Below, in pieces: positions 5,637-12,152 of a stretch of 20,970 nucleotides of DNA. The stretch spans positions 1 through 20,970 of the IMG/VR virus record IMGVR_UViG_3300010354_000837; one strand, given 5' to 3'. Both the position numbers and the translations under genes were made by a program. This DNA comes from a virus. Position 1 is the first letter of the stretch. Each line of letters begins with the position of its first letter. The notes beneath the pieces were generated by a model. That model did not search any database. It saw only the letters and a program-made list of their open reading frames with translations, and was not told where the DNA came from.

Positions 5637-6195
5637 TTTCGTCTCTCCGCCAGACGTAATCGGAATCACATCTGCGTTTTTCGGAGGCCGCGTCGAGTTA
5701 GACCCGGCTTCCAGTAAATCCGCGAACACTTTAATAAACGCAGATCGTTATTTCACTGCGAAAGATAACGGTCTTCGGCAAAAGTGGGAAGCTAAAAACG
5801 TATATTTATATCCGCCCAGGGACAGCCTGACTTACGACGAACAACCGCCCGATTCCAGCGTTTTCCGCAGAAAAAAGCGCTTCGTCAAGTCAGCTCAACG
5901 CGTGTGGTTGGAGGAGTGCTATCGGCAGTATCTAAGAAACAACTTCGAGGAAGCCATTATTTTTCTAACCTCGACAGAAGTTGCATTAATAACCACGCAG
6001 AAGATCGGCTTAGACCTTCCCATGTGTGTTTTAAAGGAGAAACCTGCGCTTCACTTGGATACGCCAGATCTTCCAAAAATAACTAACACAAGATGTTACG
6101 GATTTATCTTATATATGCCTGAATCAACTAAACCAGAAGAAAGAGTCAGGGACTTTATTGAATTCTATAGTCCTCTGGGGCGCGTATATTACTGA
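5617..6195 (+). CDS. Phage N6-adenine methyltransferase-like protein with altered catalytic motif
   Basis: 192 residues. The first 68 follow the phage Dam-type (PF05869-like) pattern: a 'TPPELxxxL...F' opening as FVSPPDVIGITSAFF, then LDPASSKSAN at residues 29-37, then RYFTAKDNGLRQKW, then the strand leading to the catalytic motif. Active members have (D/N)PP(Y/F) there; this one has YPPR (residues 65-68, within NVYLYPPRDS), replacing both the Asn/Asp that holds the target amine and the aromatic. Residues ~110-170 (EEAIIFLTSTEVALI, then CYGFILYMP) still match the later strands. The fold is likely kept but methylation is doubtful; it may bind DNA or act as a decoy. It is the last gene of the rightward chain, and its 3' end overlaps a convergent gene by 41 bases with no visible terminator. 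Confidence 0.65.
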   Translation: MPQVATDFVSPPDVIGITSAFFGGRVELDPASSKSANTLINADRYFTAKDNGLRQKWEAKNVYLYPPRDSLTYDEQPPDSSVFRRKKRFVKSAQRVWLEECYRQYLRNNFEEAIIFLTSTEVALITTQKIGLDLPMCVLKEKPALHLDTPDLPKITNTRCYGFILYMPESTKPEERVRDFIEFYSPLGRVYY

Positions 6196-6460
6196 GAAAA
6201 CGTGCGGTCCCGAAATTGTCATTCGGGCCGTAAGCATCTCGCTCAGCAAATCCGAGACCCACGGGGGTGGATTTAGATTTACCTGAGAGCCTTTCTCTCT
6301 CTAAGCGTTGACGCCGTTCGCTCGGGCCTTCCGACCAGACCTTACCGGCCATACGAATAACATCGCGGCTTCGATAGCGGTAATCGTGTTTCGCAAAAGG
6401 AGCTTCGCTGTGAAACCTGACCTTTCGTTCGTGTTTTGACTCTTTTATGTCGTCAGACAT
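6155..6460 (-). CDS. Small charged protein, unknown
   Basis: 101 residues, very rich in R, K, E and D: it starts MSDDIKESKHERKVRFHSEA and contains ERRQRLERERLSGKSKS. No fold is recognised; it may be largely disordered, with HDYRYRSRDVIR as a candidate binding patch. Its start overlaps the stop of the upstream gene by eight bases (ATGTCTGA), so it belongs to the leftward virion unit with the genes at 6453-8305. Its last 41 bases overlap the convergent methyltransferase-like gene. A minor virion or assembly role is inferred from the company it keeps. Confidence 0.55.
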   Translation of the reverse strand: MSDDIKESKHERKVRFHSEAPFAKHDYRYRSRDVIRMAGKVWSEGPSERRQRLERERLSGKSKSTPVGLGFAERDAYGPNDNFGTARFLSNIRAPEDYRIQ

Positions 6461-6986
6461 TGTATGTATATAGTTGCTTCATGGATTCCACGTCGCTCGT
6501 AACTGTAGGCGGATTACTCGCGTAGGACATAAACGTCTGATTAAGCAGATTATTAAAAGCAGGATCTTCCGCTAATTTTTGGAACTGTGTGATGGGTGCA
6601 GATAACGCTGCATATAACCGAGCACTTCCAGCTTGACTTGCTTGGTTAAGCCGATTGGTGTAATCGCTCAAACTCGAGGACAACATACCTGCAAACCGTT
6701 TCGCTGATTGTGAAGCGAGCAGATTCGGATCATATTGAGCTAATTGTCGACTGTACTGGCTGCCGATATCACCGATCGTCTTGTAAAAATCTTGCGAAAG
6801 TTGCGTAGTGGCCTCCTTAGGCCTCATCGGAGCCAGGTTGCTTATAGCTTGTTGTTGTTTATTCGCTCGTTTTTTTAATCTCTGATTTTGACGCCGTAAA
6901 GCAACGATAGTCCGCTTCTGAATATCGCGTGCGGTATTTACCGAAGCTTGAGCACGCTCAGCAGGACTAGGACCGAATAAACCCAT
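6453..6986 (-). CDS. Probable internal virion protein, helical
   Basis: 177 residues, alanine- and glutamine-rich and predominantly helical. An N-terminal GLFGPSPAERAQAS is followed by a strongly basic coiled region (IVALRRQNQRLKKRANKQQQ) and then amphipathic helices such as FYKTIGDIGSQYSRQLAQYD. Short helical A/Q-rich proteins placed just after a transglycosylase gene are typical of internal core or ejection proteins in podovirus-like phages. That analogy, rather than similarity to a known family, is the basis of the call. The start codon overlaps the stop of the transglycosylase gene (TAATG), indicating coupled expression. It could instead be a tail-assembly chaperone. Confidence 0.5.
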   Translation of the reverse strand: MGLFGPSPAERAQASVNTARDIQKRTIVALRRQNQRLKKRANKQQQAISNLAPMRPKEATTQLSQDFYKTIGDIGSQYSRQLAQYDPNLLASQSAKRFAGMLSSSLSDYTNRLNQASQAGSARLYAALSAPITQFQKLAEDPAFNNLLNQTFMSYASNPPTVTSDVESMKQLYTYNV

Positions 6987-8305
6987 TATCCGAAAGGTGC
7001 TTGGCCTCGCTTAATTCTACCAGCAACAATATCTCTTATCCGCAGGATTTCTGGGCTAGCTGTAGAAGCTCCGGGATCAAAGAAGTCCATAGAAATGTGA
7101 GGACCCGTAGCGCGACCTGTAGTCCCTTGTAAACCAAGAGGCGTGCCCGCCGCTAAACGCATACCGGGCTTTAGATTCGGATTGATTTCGTTAAAGTGAG
7201 CAATCAAGGTGTCGAAAGGTTTACCCTCAGGAGTAACACCTCGAAGCTCAACATAGTTACCGTACCCACGGCCGCCTGGACCTCGATTAGCGGCGTTAGG
7301 TTCGCGAACGACTTTTAAAACCTGAGCATTAAAAGGCGTCGCAAACATCGCGTTAGCCCCTCCCGCAAGCGCAAAATCCAAGCCAGGTTCGCCCGTGGCA
7401 TCGACGGCAGAGGTGACAACAGCATTCGGATACGAAATACCTCCGCCAGTTTTAGCGAAACCTTGGCCCGGTTTAGCCCCTGTCTGGGTATTAACACCAG
7501 CAGCTTGCGCCGTCTGACTCACGGCCACGTCGTTGAGTGTTCGTTCAATCTGAGAAGCCTCTGCGTTATATGCCGTCTGCTGCTGCCTGAGCTCCAAGAT
7601 GTTTTTAGCTAATGTTGATGGATCTAAACCTACTTGCTGCGTCGATTCGGCTAGCTTGCTGATCGACTGCGACTCCAGAACATCCGCTTCATCCTCGTAG
7701 CCGGCATCCGCCAATTCAGCGGCACGGTTTTGGAGCTGTATAGCTTCGGCTGCGCTGTTTGGTGTCCCCAAACCTTCGACAGCTGAACGCAGCAGCAGAC
7801 CTTTCAAAGCGCCGCGAAGGTCGAATCGGGGAAGTTGAATGCGTTGCGCGGCATTAGCAGGAGCTGGAACAGGGGCTGGAGTTTGCGCTGGGCCGCGGGG
7901 AGCCATCATGCCCCCCGTAGGAACAGCGGTCCCGCCTAAAATTTTGGTTACGTAATTTCTCGTCTCTTTAAAAGGCGGAATACCCCCGTATCTCTCCACG
8001 TTGCCGGGGCCTGCGTTATACGCAGCCAGAGCTTTGGGATATGACCCGAAACGTTTTAATTGCTGACTGAGGTACCTAGCACTTCCTGTTATGTTTTGAA
8101 CCGGGTCTGACGGATCAGACACACCAAGGCCCCGAGCAGTTGCAGGCATCAACTGACCCAGTCCTTGCGCTCCGGCAGGACTAACAGCGGCGGGGTTCCA
8201 CCCAGACTCTGTAGTTATAAGGCGCTCAAAAATAGCCGGATTAACACCAAAATCACGGGCTTTTTGCCTAGCGATTTGCTTAAGTTGCTCTGTGGTGTAT
8301 GGCAT
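6986..8305 (-). CDS. Virion lytic transglycosylase fused to a degenerate M23-like domain
   Basis: 439 residues. Residues ~3-125 are an SLT (lysozyme-fold) domain: catalytic E33 in [20 protein letters not shown], then [11 protein letters not shown] and [17 protein letters not shown], all classic for transglycosylases that cleave MurNAc-GlcNAc bonds. A P/A-rich linker (~130-155) and a helical segment (~160-265) follow. Residues ~300-412 match the M23 (lysostaphin/LytM) fold: [42 protein letters not shown]. The M23 zinc site needs HxxxD and HxH; here the first His is E306 and the last is S405, with D310, H370 and H403 kept, so zinc binding is probably lost. The domain may recognise peptidoglycan while the SLT domain cuts it during DNA entry. 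There is no signal peptide, which fits a virion-carried enzyme rather than a secreted one. Confidence 0.85.
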   Translation of the reverse strand: MPYTTEQLKQIARQKARDFGVNPAIFERLITTESGWNPAAVSPAGAQGLGQLMPATARGLGVSDPSDPVQNITGSARYLSQQLKRFGSYPKALAAYNAGPGNVERYGGIPPFKETRNYVTKILGGTAVPTGGMMAPRGPAQTPAPVPAPANAAQRIQLPRFDLRGALKGLLLRSAVEGLGTPNSAAEAIQLQNRAAELADAGYEDEADVLESQSISKLAESTQQVGLDPSTLAKNILELRQQQTAYNAEASQIERTLNDVAVSQTAQAAGVNTQTGAKPGQGFAKTGGGISYPNAVVTSAVDATGEPGLDFALAGGANAMFATPFNAQVLKVVREPNAANRGPGGRGYGNYVELRGVTPEGKPFDTLIAHFNEINPNLKPGMRLAAGTPLGLQGTTGRATGPHISMDFFDPGASTASPEILRIRDIVAGRIKRGQAPFG

Positions 8306-8374
8306 GTTTTGAATTTTTGCCTAGAAGATGAAAATCGCAGGGATATGATCCGCTGATTTTAGTTTAATCTTTGC

Positions 8375-8629
8375 TCAACTTTCTTTCAGTTCTTCGTCAT
8401 CAAATAACTTCATGTTTGTATTCACAGCGATGCCCACTTCAGCCATTACTGTTTTATACGCCCTCTCTCGGCAGATCAACTTAAACACTTTATCCCAGAG
8501 ATAATTATCGCGATCCTTACTATGTAGTGTGTGTGCTTTAGTACGAATGCGTGTAAGTACGAACTCGTCCTCTAGCGTCAAACCGCAGGCTAAGTTCCCT
8601 GTGTGCTCCGAATCACGCTTGGAGGCCAT
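8375..8629 (-). CDS. Small helical protein, unknown
   Basis: 84 residues. The central part, LEDEFVLTRIRTKAHTLHSK, then YLWDKVFKLICRERAYKTVM, has the regular hydrophobic spacing of two or three helices and looks like a genuine conserved core, ending with EVGIAVNTN. No known motif, membrane segment or signal peptide is visible. It lies alone between two 70-110-base gaps on the minus strand. The upstream gap 8630-8739 is AT-rich and contains TATTTATAG, with no convincing promoter pair. I do not recognise the family; a small regulator or host-interaction protein would fit the size. Confidence 0.5.
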   Translation of the reverse strand: MASKRDSEHTGNLACGLTLEDEFVLTRIRTKAHTLHSKDRDNYLWDKVFKLICRERAYKTVMAEVGIAVNTNMKLFDDEELKES

Positions 8630-8739
8630 GTGCCGGCTGCCGATACTCAGAGTCTAACTCCCAGTATCTCCGTATCACATTATTTCGAAAAATAGAAGCT
8701 TTCGTTATGCGCTATAAATAAAATGAAAACACATTGTAC

Positions 8740-8988
8740 TCACCATGATTTACAACTCCAGTAACCCGGAGTCAATTTGCTCTTCTTCTCGTCACAGCTA
8801 TGACGCGAACGAAAAGCTCGGCGTCGATCTGGTTCGTTACTACGGTTCTCCATATTGGGATCACCAAAGCGCACTAAACGCACAGTGTCCCCTTCCTTGG
8901 CTGCCACGGAGAATTCTTTACCGCTCTGAACGTCTCGTTTGGGGACGTTGTAGTTTTTAAAAATTTCCCCAGCGATACGAATAGCCAT
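8740..8988 (-). CDS. Small conserved phage protein ending in RHxC...YWSCKxW
   Basis: 82 residues from ATG 8986-8988; an upstream start would add 18 unlike residues and is rejected. The protein runs MAIRIAGEIFKNYNVPKRDV, then VRLVRFGDPNM, then PDRRRAFRSRHSCDEKKSKL and a terminal YWSCKSW. I recall this C-terminal layout (FGD/S-x-M, RRxxFRxRHxC, YWSCKxW) from a widespread small protein in cyanophages and other phages, of unknown function. The conserved H, C and C may bind zinc. It diverges from the HTH-dps pair on the plus strand across a 149-base gap. The family resemblance is strong; the function is unknown. Confidence 0.75.
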   Translation of the reverse strand: MAIRIAGEIFKNYNVPKRDVQSGKEFSVAAKEGDTVRLVRFGDPNMENRSNEPDRRRAFRSRHSCDEKKSKLTPGYWSCKSW

Positions 8989-9137
8989 ATGGACACAGAA
9001 TCTAACAATATTGTAAATACTACAACGCTTCACACAGCTCAACAGAAACCTTAAGAGTACATGAACTCCTCCACACAGGACTACGCAGAGCAGAAAAAGC
9101 TCTATAGTGTCCTCTGTAATTCATCTTCTATATCGTC
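8989..9137. promoter_or_regulatory. Divergent intergenic region before the HTH-dps pair
   Basis: 149 bases separate the minus-strand YWSCKxW gene from the plus-strand HTH gene. They contain the perfect palindrome ACAATATTGT (9005-9014), a plausible regulator site near the start of the minus gene, and a long imperfect hairpin (9073-9117) close to the plus-strand start. No Shine-Dalgarno sequence precedes either start codon. Confidence 0.45.
9073..9117 (+). promoter_or_regulatory. Leader hairpin upstream of the HTH-dps operon
   Basis: ACACAGGAC (9073-9081) pairs with GTCCTCTGT (9109-9117) with one C-C mismatch. After a symmetric 5x5 internal loop, AGAGC (9087-9091) pairs with GCTCT (9099-9103) around the loop AGAAAAA. 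It has no T-tract, so it is not an intrinsic terminator; it lies 20 bases before the ATG at 9138 and could affect initiation or be a binding site. Confidence 0.4.
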
Positions 9138-9404
9138 ATGCCTGACGACAAGAATCTTCTGACAATCGCAGAGACCGCTGAATTCCTGAACTGCAGCTCT
9201 GGTTTTGTGCGCAAACGTATTGCTCTGACTGAGTCCAACCAACCCGGCGGATGGCCCAAGCAAATCTTCGTGAATTTGCAGCCTAATGGCGCCAAATCTC
9301 TGTATCGCGTGAATAAAAACGCACTCGAGGAGTACCTGAAGACTTCATCCGCCGCTAAAGTGGAAACTGCAGAGCCCGCAACTGCGGCTGCTTGCTCTTT
9401 CTGA
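9138..9404 (+). CDS. Excisionase/MerR-type helix-turn-helix protein
   Basis: 88 residues. LLTIAETAEFLNCSSGFVRK (7-26) is a clear HTH of the excisionase (HTH_17) type, in which the helix pair 'TxxEaAexLgcSxxtVrr' reads DNA. The expected C-terminal wing and helix follow as SLYRVNKNALEEYLKTS (54-70). The last 18 residues are alanine-rich and probably disordered. It is the first gene of a two-gene plus-strand unit with the Dps-like gene ten bases downstream, and sits behind a hairpin leader and a palindrome, so self-regulation of the pair is a reasonable inference. The strand is opposite to the virion genes on both sides, consistent with an independently controlled cassette. Confidence 0.75.
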   Translation: MPDDKNLLTIAETAEFLNCSSGFVRKRIALTESNQPGGWPKQIFVNLQPNGAKSLYRVNKNALEEYLKTSSAAKVETAEPATAAACSF

Positions 9405-9414
9405 TAGCGAAAAA

Positions 9415-9954
9415 ATGACGTTCTCCGGTTCTTTCAGCACCACGCCTGCGCCGCAAGAGGCTCCTGAGCAGATGTTTGAAGAGCTGGAGACGGGGGACGA
9501 GGAGAACAAGGCATCAGTCGAGGATTTAATTTCTGGACTGGTGTCTTTATCTTCTTATTTACATCAACTTTATGTTCAAAGCCATTTACTCCATCTGAAC
9601 GTCGAAGGTCCTCTGTTTCTGCCGATTCATGAGTTCCTGAAAGAACAGTACGAAGCGCATATCGAGCAATTCGACCAGATCGCCGAATTTGTGCGCACAA
9701 TGGATTTTCTGATGCCTATGTGTGAGCGCGGTTTACTGAGCGCTTACAAAGGCTTTAAACATGTAAAAGCTTATGAAACCCGTGAAGGACTTACTGTTTA
9801 TCTGAAGAATTTAGAGACCTGCGGAATGACTTCCAAAGATCTGCAAAAGATTGCAAAGGAAGTCGATGCTCCAGATATTGAAAACTACTTGGCGGAACTC
9901 GTAGGGATGATGTTCAAGGCCTCGTGGTTCCTCAAGAGCACTTTGCGTCCTTAA
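9415..9954 (+). CDS. dps: Dps/ferritin-like protein
   Basis: 179 residues, against about 150-170 for Dps. A disordered acidic N-terminus (~1-35) precedes the ferritin-like helices. The Dps signature is visible at 56-92: SHLLHLNVEGPLFLPIHEF, then a helix with FDQIAEFVRTM. Against the Dps ferroxidase ligands (E. coli H51, H63, D67, D78, E82) it has H60, H72, D87 and E91 at exactly the right spacing, but the D67 position is K76. Four of five ligands remain, so iron binding is possible but may be altered. Dps proteins oxidise and store iron with peroxide and shield DNA in starved or stressed cells, so in a phage it could protect the genome or the host from oxidative stress. It is co-oriented with the HTH gene. 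Its stop codon shares TTAA with the convergent gene. Family call strong, physiology inferred. Confidence 0.8.
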   Translation: MTFSGSFSTTPAPQEAPEQMFEELETGDEENKASVEDLISGLVSLSSYLHQLYVQSHLLHLNVEGPLFLPIHEFLKEQYEAHIEQFDQIAEFVRTMDFLMPMCERGLLSAYKGFKHVKAYETREGLTVYLKNLETCGMTSKDLQKIAKEVDAPDIENYLAELVGMMFKASWFLKSTLRP

Positions 9955-10616
9955 ACAAGGAGCCAAGTATCGGTAGCTCGAACATACAGACCGGCTGCGA
10001 AAACACCAGACGGCTGAACCTGATAAATCAGAGTTCCGGACGGATTTAGAACGGGATTAGGGAGTCCACTTAAGACCAACGTAGAACTCTGAATGGCTCC
10101 AGAAGCTAAAATTGCTCCCGAAGCTAAAGTTGCTGTATTAGCAAATAAAGCACCTGAAGCTAAAATTGTTCCCAAAGCTAAAGTTGCTGTTCGGGAAAAT
10201 ACAGCACCCGAAGCCAGAATCGTTCCAGAAGAAAGGGTAGCTGTAGAAGCCTGAGTAGCAAAGGTAGCTGTAGTTGCCGTGGTTGCGGTAGTAGCTGAAT
10301 CCGCAAAGCCGGCACCTACCTTTTGCCAGGCGCCGCCAGTCCAGACTTTTAAGTAATAACTTCCTGTCGAACTATCTGTCCACAGCTCACCAACGGAGTT
10401 TCCGGCTAAACCAACAGGCGTGGAATTAGGCGCAGTTGTTCCGTAGTGCGAAGGACCGATTTTTCGGATGCTTCCGGCAGAGTCTTCGAAATATAGACCC
10501 GGATCTGCAGCGCCCACGGCGATAGCAAGTTCGCCGTTCTGAACAACGCTAGTTTGAGGACGATCAGAAGACTGACCTGATCGTTTTAGGAGAAGGATAA
10601 CGGGTGTTGAAGTCAC
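9951..10616 (-). CDS. Fibre-like protein with three 18-residue repeats
   Basis: 221 residues, starting with GTG directly after the upstream TAA. Residues 1-60 (LLLKRSGQSSDRPQTSVVQN and LAIAVGAADPGLYFED) match the N-terminal module of many phage fibre and collar proteins. NSVGELWTDSSTGSYYLKVW (73-92) is an LW module related to those in the gene at 1179-2036. After a TTA-rich stretch come three tandem 18-residue units at 125-178, each TATL-x-x-G-(T/A)-ILASGA followed by four variable residues. The regular spacing suggests a beta-helix or repetitive stalk. The C-terminal part, QPSGVFAAGLYVRATDTWLL, may cap it. The stop overlaps the stop of the Dps-like gene in TTAA. A fibre or spike component is the best guess. 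Confidence 0.65.
   Translation of the reverse strand: MTSTPVILLLKRSGQSSDRPQTSVVQNGELAIAVGAADPGLYFEDSAGSIRKIGPSHYGTTAPNSTPVGLAGNSVGELWTDSSTGSYYLKVWTGGAWQKVGAGFADSATTATTATTATFATQASTATLSSGTILASGAVFSRTATLALGTILASGALFANTATLASGAILASGAIQSSTLVLSGLPNPVLNPSGTLIYQVQPSGVFAAGLYVRATDTWLLV
10083..10244 (-). repeat. Tandem 54-base repeat, three units, within the fibre-like gene
   Basis: Three consecutive 54-base units encode 18 residues each. On the plus strand units 1 and 2 begin GAAGCTAAAATTG and remain closely similar along their length. The unit furthest from these (around 10191-10244) is more diverged. Near-identity of two units at DNA level points to recent duplication or gene conversion. Confidence 0.7.
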
Positions 10617-12149
10617 TTAATAAACACCACCATTAATTAAAGAAGGGAAACCAGCCGGAGGAACTATAACCCCATTCAAATACTGACCGCCATCAAAAAC
10701 GTTTGTAGGTTGATTAACCAGAACACCGTTTGCATATGTGCCGCCATCATACGTCCCGACAACAAAAGATGCGGGATCGAAAGGGTTGAACTCGTCGATC
10801 GTAAACATCTCGAAACTTGCGCCCTGCAGAGTATTCGGCCCTGATAAATCTCCGGCATTGAGCGTCTTTGTCATCATGTTGTACATATCCGGGTACATCA
10901 TGTGCGTCGGCATATCGTCCTTAGCCGGGCTGTATCGCTGCCACCAGACCAAATCTTTTTCACGCTTCAGGAATGTGGTCTGTCGCTCTAATTCTTTTTC
11001 GAAATACTCTCTGTAATACTCGTTCAGAGGTTCGTCTGTTGGTTGCGGTAACCACGGTCCGGTGACTACGCCTTGATCGTATGCGCGCTGGAGATCCCAC
11101 ATTGCGGCGTAAATATGCTTACACCACTTTGGTTGGTAGTAGAAAAAGTTAGGATCCGAGTATGTCGCTTCAGAAAAACTAGGGATATTGTATATCTGAT
11201 TAATATAAATAAAACCAAATGTTCTAACGAAACCAGGGTTATCAGACGAAGGCACAACACGAGGCGATCCGTCAACACCCGCGTCAAAATAACCAGGATC
11301 AAAGTTCTGCGGGCGCGTACGCGGATATTTACGGCGAATTGACGCGTCGTATAGATTAAAATTTTCGCGAGCTAAAAAGTCGGAACAGGTACACTGAGAT
11401 CGCATCTCCGTTGTCAGATATTCTCCAACCGCCGGAGGCCCGGTGGCGGGGATGGCTAATGTATTTTCATTGACAACAGCCCAGCTTGTGTTATCTGTAT
11501 GAGATAAAAACAAAGTATTGAATATAGGAGCATATGACGGAGGGACAGGCACATTATCAATGCCCACGGCTGTGACCGTGTAGTTGTTAAATCCGTACTG
11601 TTTATCTGTACCGTCTGCGTTGAATCTATTAGATAAAACTTCGCCAGTAAAGAAAGAAATAGGAGCCCCGAAAGTGGAGCTTAGTTTCACGGCATACGTG
11701 TTTGCGTCGTAATCTGTTACAGAAACAATCGAGTAACCAAAGTTCAAGAAATTAAACGAATCCCGAGGGCGAATGCCGACCATGTGCATGCGCATATCCG
11801 TCCGCGTGGTCGGATACATAAAACACATACCGGGTAGAAACACACCCAGTCCAGGAGTACCAGATACGAAATACTTAAACGAATAAGTTAAACCTCCATA
11901 CGCTTGCTGAGAGTACATACTCAGCTCATATCCGCGGCGCCAACGAACCCAAAGGGATGCGTAGTCGTACTCGCTTGTAAGACTAAAATCTTTGGTATTT
12001 AAAGCTGGCCTAAAGCGACGTTTAAACGGTAACGGAGAATTTAGCTCCTTGATGTTGTCGGAGCCCTTTACTGTTTTCGGTAACTCAGCAGGATTTGTAG
12101 CCTTGAAAGGCTTGAAATTAAAGTCGTCTGACCCGCGTCTACGTGACAC
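10617..12149 (-). CDS. Large virion protein with SWIM-like CxC...CxH motif and YDGG repeats
   Basis: 510 residues from a GTG three bases after the upstream stop. An N-terminal basic region (MSRRRGSDDFNFKPF) precedes an aromatic-rich beta domain (~55-245). CTCSDFL (C253, C255) and, 87 residues later, WCKHIYAAMWDL (C343, H345) reproduce the CxC...CxH layout of SWIM zinc fingers, with an unusually long insertion. A helical tyrosine- and tryptophan-rich stretch follows (~350-430). The C-terminus carries YDGGTYANGV, FDGGQYLNGV and INGGVY, a MORN-like short repeat. Size, composition and position between fibre-like and capsid genes argue for a neck or tail structural protein; I cannot name it. The zinc site is inferred from spacing and may be structural. 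Confidence 0.6.
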   Translation of the reverse strand: MSRRRGSDDFNFKPFKATNPAELPKTVKGSDNIKELNSPLPFKRRFRPALNTKDFSLTSEYDYASLWVRWRRGYELSMYSQQAYGGLTYSFKYFVSGTPGLGVFLPGMCFMYPTTRTDMRMHMVGIRPRDSFNFLNFGYSIVSVTDYDANTYAVKLSSTFGAPISFFTGEVLSNRFNADGTDKQYGFNNYTVTAVGIDNVPVPPSYAPIFNTLFLSHTDNTSWAVVNENTLAIPATGPPAVGEYLTTEMRSQCTCSDFLARENFNLYDASIRRKYPRTRPQNFDPGYFDAGVDGSPRVVPSSDNPGFVRTFGFIYINQIYNIPSFSEATYSDPNFFYYQPKWCKHIYAAMWDLQRAYDQGVVTGPWLPQPTDEPLNEYYREYFEKELERQTTFLKREKDLVWWQRYSPAKDDMPTHMMYPDMYNMMTKTLNAGDLSGPNTLQGASFEMFTIDEFNPFDPASFVVGTYDGGTYANGVLVNQPTNVFDGGQYLNGVIVPPAGFPSLINGGVY

Positions 12150-12152
12150 AGT

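Noticed and set aside
3895-6195. Possibility that the plus-strand chain is a restriction-modification or toxin-antitoxin cassette
   Set aside because: No endonuclease, toxin or antitoxin family is recognisable, and the methyltransferase-like protein lacks a proper catalytic motif.
8712-8720. CTATAAATA, identical to the T4-type late promoter core (also TATAAATA at 2815-2822)
   Set aside because: Nothing else suggests a T4-like transcription system, the 8712 copy points into antisense of a gene, and such AT-rich octamers arise by chance.
8745-8960. 71-codon plus-strand frame opposite the YWSCKxW gene
   Set aside because: The minus-strand product matches a remembered conserved phage family, so this is its shadow.
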